Of a stretch of DNA of 42,015 nt, positions 34,895 to 42,015 are shown one piece after another. The position numbers and the translations under genes are program-made. This stretch comes from an uncultured Oleiphilus sp. (GTDB lineage: Bacteria; Pseudomonadota; Gammaproteobacteria; Pseudomonadales; Oleiphilaceae). Location: assembly GCA_913020245.1 (NCBI GenBank), contig CAJWAD010000020.1:1-42015 (forward strand), read 5' to 3'. The notes below the pieces were generated by a model. It worked only from the letters and a program-made list of their open reading frames with translations, was not told the DNA's origin and did no database searches. Numbering within the stretch: position 1 is the stretch's first letter; each line of letters begins with the position of its first letter.

Positions 34895-35917
34895 ATGAAA
34901 TGGCGCATTGCCATCAACGGCTATGGCCGCATCGGACAGTCGGTTCTTAGGGCTCTTTACCAGAGCCCTTTGTTCGCAGAGATGGAAATAGTTGCGATTA
35001 ACGAATTGGCGGACATCAAAACGATTGCGTATTTAACACGCTATGATACGACCCATGGCCGCTTTCCTGAAGGGGTGAGTGTCGTTGACGAACACACACT
35101 TAAGGTGGGTTCAACTGACGTAAGAATACTTCATCACGAGCTCATTGATGATCTGCCATGGTCGGCATTGGATGTGGATATCGTTTTCGAGTGTACGGGG
35201 CGTTACACAACACGGGCGGCGGGCGAACAGCACTTACTTGCCGGCGCAAAGAAGGTGTTGTTCTCAAATCCTGCCGAAGCAAGTGTGGATAAAACAATTG
35301 TTTATGGGGTAAACCACGAGACACTCGTGGCTGAGGATCAGATTGTGTCGAATGCCTCTTGCACGACCAATGCACTTGTACCCATATTAAAAGAGTTGGA
35401 CGCATGTTTCGGTATTGAATATGGGACCACTACGACTATTCACTCTGCGATGAATGATCAGCCGACCATTGATGCCTATCATCATGCTGATTTACGTTTA
35501 ACCCGCAGCGCAATGCAAAATATTGTACCGGTTGACACCGCGCTTGCGATTGGGGTCGAGCGCTTATTACCTGCCATGGCAAACAAGTTAACGGCGGTAG
35601 CGGTTAGAGTGCCAACGGTGAATGTCTCGGCGATTGATTTGAGTGTACATTTAACACAGTCAGTCAGTGTTGATGCGGTCAATAACTGCTTTGCGGCGGC
35701 TGCACATCACGTTGACGGAAAGGTAATTGCCTATACAGAGGATCCGTTGGCATCGTCAGATTTTAATCAAGATACGCACTCATGCATTATTGACGGGTCT
35801 CAAACGAGAGTAAGCGGCGAGCGTTTATTGAAGTGTTTTATTTGGTTTGATAACGAATGGGCGTTTGCGAATAGAATGCTTGATGTCAGTGCCTATTGGT
35901 TACGCAAGTCTGAGTGA
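34895..35917 (+). CDS. epd: D-erythrose-4-phosphate dehydrogenase
   Basis: NAD-dependent enzyme (340 aa) of the GAPDH superfamily that makes 4-phosphoerythronate for pyridoxal phosphate synthesis. Seen: Rossmann motif INGYGRIGQ, NELAD for NAD, catalytic Cys156 in NASCTTN, His183 in TIHSAMNDQP, and the E4PDH-specific DAYHHADLRLTRSAMQNIVP in place of the GAPDH KDWRGGR-type loop. The second Cys of the usual SCTTNC motif is Ala here. It has the same neighbours as E. coli epd-pgk-fbaA. It could retain some GAPDH activity, but no separate gapA is in the window. Confidence 0.93.
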   Translation: MKWRIAINGYGRIGQSVLRALYQSPLFAEMEIVAINELADIKTIAYLTRYDTTHGRFPEGVSVVDEHTLKVGSTDVRILHHELIDDLPWSALDVDIVFECTGRYTTRAAGEQHLLAGAKKVLFSNPAEASVDKTIVYGVNHETLVAEDQIVSNASCTTNALVPILKELDACFGIEYGTTTTIHSAMNDQPTIDAYHHADLRLTRSAMQNIVPVDTALAIGVERLLPAMANKLTAVAVRVPTVNVSAIDLSVHLTQSVSVDAVNNCFAAAAHHVDGKVIAYTEDPLASSDFNQDTHSCIIDGSQTRVSGERLLKCFIWFDNEWAFANRMLDVSAYWLRKSE

Positions 35918-35957
35918 TTAAGACAACATTAAAGGTTTAAACGGTGAAGGTGCACAA

Positions 35958-37124
35958 ATGAGCATAATAAAAATGACAGACTTAGATCTTAAAGGAAAGC
36001 GGGTATTAATTCGCGAAGATCTAAATGTACCTGTCAAAGATGGCAAGGTAACCAGTGACGCGCGTATTCGCGCCGCGCTGCCGACCATCAAACATGCGGT
36101 TGAAGCGGGTGCAAAAGTGATGTTGATGTCGCACTTAGGTCGCCCTACCGAAGGTGAATATGCCGAGGAGTATTCTTTGTTACCGGTGGCCACTCATCTT
36201 TCTAGCCTGTTAGGGCAGGACGTTACGCTGATTAAAGACTGGGAAAACGCCCCAGAAATAGCAAATGGTGACATAACCCTATTCGAAAATGTGCGCTTTA
36301 ACAAAGGTGAAAAGAAAGACGACGAAGTGCTGGCGAAAGCTTATGCAGCATTGTGTGATATCTATGTGATGGACGCCTTTGGGACCGCGCATAGAGCGCA
36401 GGCGTCAACGCATGGCGTGGGGCATTTTGCACCGATTGCTTGCGCTGGGCCTTTACTCGCAGCAGAGTTGGATGCGTTGGCTAAAGCGCTGAAAGAGCCC
36501 AAACGCCCGCTGGTCGCCATTGTTGGCGGATCGAAAGTTTCGACAAAATTGACTGTTCTAGAGTCGCTGTCTGATAAAGTTGATCAATTAATTGTTGGGG
36601 GCGGTATCGCGAATACGTTCTTGGCCGCAGCTGGCAAGCCGGTTGGTAAATCACTTTGTGAAGACGATTTGATCGCGAATGCCCGTGCTTTGAGTGAAAA
36701 GACGGCGATTCCATTGCCCAGTGATGTGGTGGTCGGTCAAGTATTCTCAGAGGCAGCAGAGGCTACGTTGAAAAGTGCAGAAAGCGTAACGGCGGACGAT
36801 ATGATTTTTGATGTGGGTCCTGAGACCGCAGAAAGTTTCGCAAAAATTATTCATAATGCCGGTACAATTATTTGGAATGGCCCCGTTGGTGTTTTCGAAT
36901 TTGACCAGTTTGGCGAAGGCACGCGCGCGTTATCTTTAGCCATTGCACAGAGTGATGCGTTTTCCATTGCCGGTGGCGGCGATACACTCGCTGCAGTCGA
37001 TAAATATGGTATCGCGGACAATGTTTCCTATATTTCCACAGGCGGCGGTGCTTTTCTTGAATTTGTAGAAGGTAAGACGCTTCCAGCGGTTGCCATGCTC
37101 AAAGAGCGTGCAAAGTCAGTTTAA
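35958..37124 (+). CDS. pgk: Phosphoglycerate kinase
   Basis: Glycolytic/gluconeogenic kinase (388 aa), full length for bacteria. Seen: substrate-binding [16 protein letters not shown] and [37 protein letters not shown], hinge [19 protein letters not shown], nucleotide-binding [17 protein letters not shown] and GGGDTLAAV, end [24 protein letters not shown] stands about ten bases before the ATG. It is 40 nt from epd and 52 nt from fba, so one transcript is likely. Pyruvate kinase, which sits between pgk and fba in many pseudomonads, is absent here. Confidence 0.98.
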   Translation: MSIIKMTDLDLKGKRVLIREDLNVPVKDGKVTSDARIRAALPTIKHAVEAGAKVMLMSHLGRPTEGEYAEEYSLLPVATHLSSLLGQDVTLIKDWENAPEIANGDITLFENVRFNKGEKKDDEVLAKAYAALCDIYVMDAFGTAHRAQASTHGVGHFAPIACAGPLLAAELDALAKALKEPKRPLVAIVGGSKVSTKLTVLESLSDKVDQLIVGGGIANTFLAAAGKPVGKSLCEDDLIANARALSEKTAIPLPSDVVVGQVFSEAAEATLKSAESVTADDMIFDVGPETAESFAKIIHNAGTIIWNGPVGVFEFDQFGEGTRALSLAIAQSDAFSIAGGGDTLAAVDKYGIADNVSYISTGGGAFLEFVEGKTLPAVAMLKERAKSV

Positions 37125-37176
37125 GAATTATTAGATAAAGACGTTGGTGAAAACCAAGTATAAGAGGACAGGGTAA

Positions 37177-38241
37177 ATGGCACTAATTAGCATGAGGCAA
37201 ATGCTGGATCACGCGGCTGAACAAGGCTACGGCGTACCAGCATTCAATGTAAACAATTTAGAGCAGATGCGTGCGATCATGGAAGCGGCAGATCAAACCG
37301 ATAGTCCGGTGATCGTGCAAGCATCAGCCGGCGCACGTAAATATGCGGGTGCCCCTTTCTTGCGCCATTTAATTCTCGCAGCGATTGAAGAGTTTCCGCA
37401 TATTCCCGTTGTGATGCACCAAGACCATGGCACATCACCCGCCGTATGTCAGCGCTCAATTCAGCTAGGCTTTTCGTCAGTGATGATGGACGGCTCATTA
37501 GGTGAAGATGGCAAGACGCCGACCGACTACGAATATAACGTAGACGTGACTCGTCGCACGGTTGACATGGCGCACGCATGTGGCGTGTCGGTTGAGGGAG
37601 AGCTAGGGTGTCTTGGTTCGCTTGAGACGGGCCAGGCAGGTGAGGAGGACGGTATTGGTGCAGAAGGGATTTTGACGCATGATCAAATGCTGACAGACCC
37701 TGAAGAAGCTGCTGACTTTGTGACTAAAACACAAGTCGATGCCTTAGCGATTGCTTGTGGTACCAGTCACGGCGCATACAAGTTTACGCGGCCACCAACC
37801 GACGATATTTTAGCTATTGATCGTATTAAAGCGATTCATGACCGTATTCCAAATACACATTTGGTTATGCACGGTTCTTCTTCTGTGCCACAAGAGTGGC
37901 TAGCCGTGATTAACGAATTTGGTGGCGAAATACCTGAAACCTATGGTGTGCCGGTCGAACAAATTGTTGAAGGTATTAAGTTCGGTGTGCGTAAAGTAAA
38001 CATTGATACGGATTTGCGTCTTGCTTCAACCGGAGCGGTGCGCAGATTCTTAGCGCAAAACCCTAGTGAATTCGATCCGCGCAAATATTTAAAAGAAACG
38101 GTATCGGCGATGAAGGAAATCGTTATCGCACGTTATGAGGCGTTTGGGACGGCGGGTAACGCATCGAAGATTCAAGCGAAAAGCTTGGATACGATGTTTG
38201 AACTCTATCAGCGTGGTGAGTTAGACCCTGTTGTGAGTTAA
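37177..38241 (+). CDS. fba: Class II fructose-bisphosphate aldolase
   Basis: Zinc-dependent aldolase (354 aa) that interconverts fructose 1,6-bisphosphate with the two triose phosphates. Seen: [10 protein letters not shown], zinc/catalytic HQDHGTS, the second zinc block [30 protein letters not shown], and VMHGSSSVP plus [13 protein letters not shown] for phosphate binding. Length and the insert around [12 protein letters not shown] fit the Calvin-cycle (IIB) subtype, common in proteobacteria without a Calvin cycle too; no RuBisCO or phosphoribulokinase is in the window. AAGAGGACAGG precedes the ATG. Last gene before the terminator at 38271-38297. Confidence 0.98.
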   Translation: MALISMRQMLDHAAEQGYGVPAFNVNNLEQMRAIMEAADQTDSPVIVQASAGARKYAGAPFLRHLILAAIEEFPHIPVVMHQDHGTSPAVCQRSIQLGFSSVMMDGSLGEDGKTPTDYEYNVDVTRRTVDMAHACGVSVEGELGCLGSLETGQAGEEDGIGAEGILTHDQMLTDPEEAADFVTKTQVDALAIACGTSHGAYKFTRPPTDDILAIDRIKAIHDRIPNTHLVMHGSSSVPQEWLAVINEFGGEIPETYGVPVEQIVEGIKFGVRKVNIDTDLRLASTGAVRRFLAQNPSEFDPRKYLKETVSAMKEIVIARYEAFGTAGNASKIQAKSLDTMFELYQRGELDPVVS

Positions 38242-38270
38242 TTGTTGAGCCTAAAGCGCAGGTGTGAAAT

Positions 38271-38297
38271 AAACAGCGAGCATTGCTCGCTGTTTTT
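38271..38297 (+). terminator. Rho-independent terminator of the tkt-fba cluster
   Basis: Perfect 11-bp stem AAACAGCGAGC / GCTCGCTGTTT with an ATT loop, then two further T residues; 30 nt after the fba stop. Confidence 0.92.
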
Positions 38298-38334
38298 GTA
38301 TTAACGTTTTAACTTCAATCTATACGTTTAAGTT

Positions 38335-38751
38335 ATGTTTAAAGAAATTATTCAACCAAGATTTGCAGAAACTGATGCGCTAGGTCATATCAACAACGCA
38401 ACCCTGCCTGTTTGGTTTGAGCAAAGCAGACGACCGATTTTTAAGATATTCGTACCGAGCTTACAACCAAATGACTGGAATCTGATTCTAGCGAAGGTTG
38501 AGGTCGAATATACTGCTGAACTTTTTTATGGCGAGCAAGTCACGGTTATGACTGCCGTAAAGTCGATCGGAAACAGTTCCATCCAAGTTTATCAGGAGGC
38601 CTGGCAAGGTGGCCGGAAGGCCGCAAAGGGCATTGCTACCATGGTGCATTTTGATCATCAGAAAAAAACGTCAGTGTCTATTCCAAATGATATTCGGCAG
38701 ACGCTCCATACACATCATGTTGAGAACTGTGACTTTACAAACCAGATGTAA
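38335..38751 (+). CDS. Acyl-CoA thioesterase, hot-dog fold (4HBT type)
   Basis: A 138-aa protein with the 4HBT signature RFAETDALGHINNATLPVWF, including the Asp and Asn-Asn expected near the active site, then beta strands of the hot-dog fold (LAKVEVEYTAELFYGEQVTV). It likely hydrolyses an acyl-CoA thioester; the substrate cannot be told. It starts 38 nt after the terminator, so it needs its own promoter. No strong ribosome site is seen before the ATG. Confidence 0.88.
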   Translation: MFKEIIQPRFAETDALGHINNATLPVWFEQSRRPIFKIFVPSLQPNDWNLILAKVEVEYTAELFYGEQVTVMTAVKSIGNSSIQVYQEAWQGGRKAAKGIATMVHFDHQKKTSVSIPNDIRQTLHTHHVENCDFTNQM

Positions 38752-38842
38752 GCCAATGCTGAACTAGATGGTCGAACATTGTGGTGGCGAGCAGGGAGAT
38801 GAAGCGACATACTGATTTAAAAGCACGCTAAGAAAAGTGAGT

Positions 38843-39721
38843 ATGCCCATCAACAGCAATGACGCCCATTATAATATCGTCGCAAGTGCCATCAAACACA
38901 CCTTGGCTTATCAAGGGGAGCAGCCAACGCTCAATGAGATTGCATCCGTTTTGAACGTCAGTGCTTATTATTTACAGCAGATATTTAAGGACTGGGGCAA
39001 CCTGAGTTCTGAGCAATTTTTTGAGTTTTTGTCTAAATCCTATATTCGGACATTGTTAAAAAATTCTCTTCCGATAGCCAAGATGCATAGTAACGGTTTT
39101 GGCGCGCTGACGCGTTGTCAGGATTCGGTGCTGCGTTTTGAATCGTTAAGTGACGAGGCGTTTCTTCGTTTAGGCGAGAATGAGACTATTTTTTGGGGAT
39201 TGGCTGCCTGTACTTATGGTCACTGTTTATTGGTTTGGACATCTTGTGGATTAGCAAAAATAGCGTTTTGGGTGGCGAATGATTCACTTGCGGTTTATGA
39301 GCAAACACAACTAAAAGCGGTATGGCCACACGCTGATGTTCAGCAAAGTGACCGAGTCGCTCAGCAATTATCGGATCGAATCTTTGGCGACGTCGATGGC
39401 TCTGTTGAGATAGCTGCTGCACAGCCTAACCTGACGCTTTTGGTGCGAGGCAGCACCTTTCAGCGACAGGTATGGAAAGCGTTAACCTTGATACCTAAAG
39501 GACACGTGTGCAGCTACCAAGCGTTGGCGAATAATATTGGCAAACCGACTGCGGTAAGGGCGGTTGCAAGTGCTATCGCAAAAAATGAGCATGCCTACTT
39601 GGTACCGTGTCATCGTGTGATTAGCGGTAATGGCGACTTTAATCAGTACCGTTGGGGGGTTACTAGGAAAGTGGCGTTATTGTTAAAGGAATCGGCGATG
39701 TCGCCCGTCTGGAGGGTTTGA
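38843..39721 (+). CDS. AraC-type HTH / O6-alkylguanine-DNA methyltransferase fusion
   Basis: A 292-aa protein. The N-terminal part (about residues 8-75) holds the first AraC helix-turn-helix (PTLNEIASVLNVSAYYLQQI). The C-terminal part is a suicidal DNA repair methyltransferase with acceptor motif VPCHRV and FNQYRWG, preceded by FQRQVWKALTLIPKGHVCSY. The N-terminal methylphosphotriester domain of E. coli Ada is absent, as in the known 'bifunctional HTH/MGMT' family. The second AraC helix-turn-helix, expected near residues 75-100, is not recognisable. Start GTG 38837 is equally possible. Its stop codon lies inside the hairpin at 39717-39750. Confidence 0.88.
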   Translation: MPINSNDAHYNIVASAIKHTLAYQGEQPTLNEIASVLNVSAYYLQQIFKDWGNLSSEQFFEFLSKSYIRTLLKNSLPIAKMHSNGFGALTRCQDSVLRFESLSDEAFLRLGENETIFWGLAACTYGHCLLVWTSCGLAKIAFWVANDSLAVYEQTQLKAVWPHADVQQSDRVAQQLSDRIFGDVDGSVEIAAAQPNLTLLVRGSTFQRQVWKALTLIPKGHVCSYQALANNIGKPTAVRAVASAIAKNEHAYLVPCHRVISGNGDFNQYRWGVTRKVALLLKESAMSPVWRV

Positions 39722-39750
39722 TTAGCGTAACGCTGGTTACGCTAATCAAA
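39717..39750. terminator. Perfect 15-bp hairpin between convergent genes
   Basis: TTTGATTAGCGTAAC (39717-39731), loop GCTG, then its exact complement (39736-39750). It spans the stop codon of the methyltransferase and lies 22 nt from the stop of the minus-strand reductase. Neither flank has a long T-tract beyond the stem's own three, but position and strength suggest a bidirectional terminator. Confidence 0.65.
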
Positions 39751-39771
39751 TACGCGTGGCTTGGGTTCTAT

Positions 39772-40839
39772 TTACGCAACCTTCAACGGTTTTTCTTTAA
39801 TATGATTCCATTGAATCACATCTTCTATTGCCGCCTTGATTGATTCTTTCGTGGCGATATAGTCTATCCCTAATTCATTGATTGCCTTTGAATTATCGAA
39901 GCGCATCGTTTTATCTTTGCCTACATGTGCTCGCATATAGGTGCCATTGCCACTGGGCTGTGTATAGGATAACAGGTACATGATTTTGTCACCCAACGGT
40001 GTAGCGAGGTTTAACTTAGGCAATCGATAGTTGCCATAGCCTAACTCACGCATGAAACCTATTACCTTGGTCATCGTCCAATTCTCATTGGCGATTAGAT
40101 AACGGCCCTTCGCCTCTGGCGTTTGCATGGCCAAAATGTGCGCTTTCGCCACATCTCGCACATCAACGATGCCCCAATTTAAATTCATCAACGCTGGGTA
40201 TACGCCTTTAAGCATGTCTCGCAACACCTTGTTGGATTCATTTAAGCTTGGGCCAAGAGAAGGCCCAATCACCATGTAAGGGTTGATAGCAATGAGATCA
40301 AAGCCGCAGTCGTTAGATTCTATATAATCCCACGCCGCTTGTTCTGCTTTTACTTTTGAGAAGAAATAAGGGTTACGTTTTAAATCTGATTTGGTATTCC
40401 AATCGGCTTCGCTGAAGACTTTATCGCTACTTGGTTGGTCTGTGATTGCAGCAAGTGAGGACGTAAGAACGATACGTTTTACGCTGGCGGCTTTCGCACA
40501 AGATTTTAATACATTCAGGGTACCATTCACCGCAGGGTCGACCAGTTCAGTTTGTGAATCTTTCACATTCACAACGTATGGGCTGGCCGTATGCATCACT
40601 ACATCGCAGTCTTGCACAACCTCGTCATAAGCGTTTTCGGCCAATAAATCAGCTTGATGAAAACTCAATCGCTCTTCTGCGCCTGCTAACTCGGTCAAAT
40701 AAGGGTATTTGTCGGCCGTGCCTCGAACCGTGGCCTTAACAGTGTGCCCTTGTTCAAGTAGCTGTTTGACTAAATGCGCGGCAATGAAGCCTGATGCGCC
40801 GGTCACGCAAACTGTTTGGTTCTGGTGTTCTTCTGACAT
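39772..40839 (-). CDS. NAD(P)-dependent reductase, extended SDR (dihydroflavonol-reductase-like)
   Basis: A 355-aa soluble enzyme. Seen: Rossmann motif VTGASGFIAAHLVKQLLEQG, VKATVRG for cofactor preference, DVVMHTASP, the active-site Ser in RIVLTSSLAAI and the Tyr-Lys pair in PYFFSKVKAEQAAW, then NPYMVIGPSL. This is the DFR/cinnamoyl-CoA-reductase-like branch of the extended SDRs, which reduce aldehydes or ketones; substrate unknown. ATG with GGGGATA upstream. It lies 19 nt behind the permease gene on the same strand, so the two are probably cotranscribed, which may hint at linked transport and metabolism. Confidence 0.9.
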   Translation of the reverse strand: MSEEHQNQTVCVTGASGFIAAHLVKQLLEQGHTVKATVRGTADKYPYLTELAGAEERLSFHQADLLAENAYDEVVQDCDVVMHTASPYVVNVKDSQTELVDPAVNGTLNVLKSCAKAASVKRIVLTSSLAAITDQPSSDKVFSEADWNTKSDLKRNPYFFSKVKAEQAAWDYIESNDCGFDLIAINPYMVIGPSLGPSLNESNKVLRDMLKGVYPALMNLNWGIVDVRDVAKAHILAMQTPEAKGRYLIANENWTMTKVIGFMRELGYGNYRLPKLNLATPLGDKIMYLLSYTQPSGNGTYMRAHVGKDKTMRFDNSKAINELGIDYIATKESIKAAIEDVIQWNHIKEKPLKVA

Positions 40840-40858
40840 AATATCCCCATGCTATTCG

Positions 40859-41620
40859 TTAATAAATCATTGCCGCTGCACTTGCAACGAGCGTCATGAT
40901 GAACAAAATCCACTTAAGTGTAGTTTGGCTCAGTTTGATGGTAATGTTAACCGCTAAATGCGCACCAAGCATGGACCCAGCGGCAAGTATAAGGCCGGGC
41001 ACCCATAATACCTGATCGTTGTAAACAAAGATTGCAAGCGCAACCAAGGTAAAGCCTGCTGTGCACACGATTTTCAAAGCATTACTACGCACCAAATCGT
41101 ATCTTAGACTGCCTGCCAAGGCTGCAAGTAAAATAAAACCAACGCCTGCTTGCACAAAGCCACCGTAAAACCCAGCTAAAAAAAGCATGGGAATCGATTT
41201 CGGAGACTCAGAGATTTGCAGCGCCTTGGTACCCTCAGGTGGTGCGACCACAGAGGGCTTAAAGAGAATAATACCGGCCATGGTGATCATGGCGATGAGT
41301 AGGGTGGGTTTGAGTAAGGCCGCGGGCATGTAAGAGGCCAGTGACGCGCCGGCAAGGCCTCCGATCAGTGTAACGGCGACGATTTTTTTTAAATCGGGAA
41401 TATCAAGTTTGCCATGACGACTGAAACCTCGGCCAGCCGTAAAAGATTGCAATAAGACACTGACGCGATTTGTGGCGTTCGCAATGTCTGCGGGCAGCCC
41501 CATCACCATTAATGCTGGAATTGTAAGATTTGAGCCGCCACCGGCCATAGTGTTTATGATGCCCGCTAAAAAACCCATCGATATAAGCAGGCTGATCGTA
41601 AAAAAAGTAATATCGTACAT
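40859..41620 (-). CDS. TauE/SafE family permease
   Basis: A 253-aa membrane protein with about seven or eight hydrophobic helices. The family signature is in the first one (GFLAGIINTMAGGGSNLTIP), then NRVSVLLQ; the second half repeats the pattern (FLAGFYGGFVQAGVGFILLA). TauE/SafE proteins export or import small anions such as sulfite, sulfoacetate or organosulfonates. The frame extends to ATG 41653, but MYDITFF at 41620 fits the normal family start; neither has a clear ribosome site. First gene of a two-gene unit with the reductase. Confidence 0.88.
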   Translation of the reverse strand: MYDITFFTISLLISMGFLAGIINTMAGGGSNLTIPALMVMGLPADIANATNRVSVLLQSFTAGRGFSRHGKLDIPDLKKIVAVTLIGGLAGASLASYMPAALLKPTLLIAMITMAGIILFKPSVVAPPEGTKALQISESPKSIPMLFLAGFYGGFVQAGVGFILLAALAGSLRYDLVRSNALKIVCTAGFTLVALAIFVYNDQVLWVPGLILAAGSMLGAHLAVNITIKLSQTTLKWILFIMTLVASAAAMIY

Positions 41621-41692
41621 ATGAATGCTGTGCTGAAAATCGAGATCGTGCATACTAGCGGAAAGTATCGAGTGATGCAGTAATCAATTCAC

Positions 41693-42015
41693 ATGCGCAT
41701 TTCCCAACCGTCGAAACGCTCATTAAGTAAACCCTCTATGCAGATTGACATTCAAGCGCTGAGTTACGATGAGTTTAAAAAACTTAAGCCATCAAATGCT
41801 TTATGTTTAAAGCTAGAGGCGAGTGTGGCCGCCCATGTTGAGATGGCGGAGCGGTATTTCAATACCTGCTATGAACGCTTTAAAGTTGAAATAAATTTGA
41901 GAGGTAGAAGCGCGGGCCAGGTAAGATACAGCAATAGGCATCAATCGGATAATAAGACGTTTAATTCGGCGAGAATTCGCTTCAATCCATGCCTTTTAGC
42001 CTTGCACGGCGACGC
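41693..42015 (+). CDS. SprT-family protein, 3' end outside the window
   Basis: A frame open from ATG 41693 to the edge (107 codons). After about 40 residues it reads CLKLEASVAAHVEMAERYFN, then FKVEINLRGRSAGQVRYSNR and ARIRFNPCLLALHGD. These match the start of the SprT domain (E. coli SprT has [20 protein letters not shown] at the same place). The zinc-binding HExxH would lie just beyond the window, so enzyme status cannot be judged. SprT-like proteins are metalloproteases related to Spartan. Another start is possible at ATG 41738. Divergent from the permease gene. Confidence 0.8.
   Translation, partial: MRISQPSKRSLSKPSMQIDIQALSYDEFKKLKPSNALCLKLEASVAAHVEMAERYFNTCYERFKVEINLRGRSAGQVRYSNRHQSDNKTFNSARIRFNPCLLALHGD

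Noticed and set aside
37177-38241. Calvin cycle locus, because the aldolase is of the CbbA-like subtype
   Set aside because: No RuBisCO, phosphoribulokinase or CbbR is present, and this subtype is common in heterotrophs.

Overview
The window looks like a stretch of chromosome from a free-living, probably marine gammaproteobacterium. The pointers are an epd-pgk-fba gene order with tkt in front, the 180-kDa class of NAD-glutamate dehydrogenase, AlkB alkane hydroxylase, an ArsS-type radical SAM enzyme, DUF2788, MipA/OmpV and a PEP-CTERM protein. Composition is moderate in G+C, judged by eye only. I see no insertion sequence, prophage or CRISPR array. Nearly all of it is intact, closely packed coding sequence.

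Layout. 1-2630: the 3' part of a type I secretion ABC exporter, overlapping its HlyD-family adaptor. 2675-3283 (minus): a PEP-CTERM protein preceded by a near-perfect sigma-54 promoter. 3506-5619: a TPP riboswitch and thiC, closed by a strong terminator. 5802-8836: a LysR regulator, a MipA/OmpV outer-membrane protein and a membrane diguanylate cyclase. 8837-9414: a gene-poor stretch with a decayed decarboxylase-like remnant lying against the 3' end of tRNA-Arg(CCU). 9475-11870: alkB and a divergent AraC-family regulator, with an inverted repeat between them. 11970-14050: arsS, a partner glycosyltransferase and a DUF2788 membrane peptide. 14282-15874: a DUF711 protein and a YkgJ-like Cys-cluster protein, convergent. 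15912-23186 (minus): a complete moxR-DUF58-DUF4381-batA-batB/C-batD operon joined by short overlaps. 23406-28268: the 1620-residue NAD-glutamate dehydrogenase. 28586-32660: an undescribed pair, a large lipoprotein followed by a membrane-anchored HEAT-repeat protein. 32861-38241: the central carbon cluster tkt-epd-pgk-fba. 38335-42015: a thioesterase, an AraC-HTH/O6-alkylguanine methyltransferase fusion, an NAD-dependent reductase behind a TauE/SafE permease, and the start of an SprT-family protein that runs off the edge.

How the genes work together. The carbon cluster links the pentose phosphate pathway, PLP precursor synthesis (Epd) and lower glycolysis/gluconeogenesis. The AlkB locus suggests alkane use, with its own local regulator. 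The moxR/Bat operon encodes an AAA ATPase with VWA-domain membrane proteins, an envelope-associated chaperone-like system. The thiC leader shows a readable translational switch.

The best candidate for something new is the 28586-32660 pair. The second protein combines a beta-rich N-terminal half with a C-terminal alpha-helical repeat, an order that recalls the large lipid transfer protein (vitellogenin/MTP) fold. Its partner is an outer-membrane-type lipoprotein. This is an inference from sequence pattern and needs a structure-based search.
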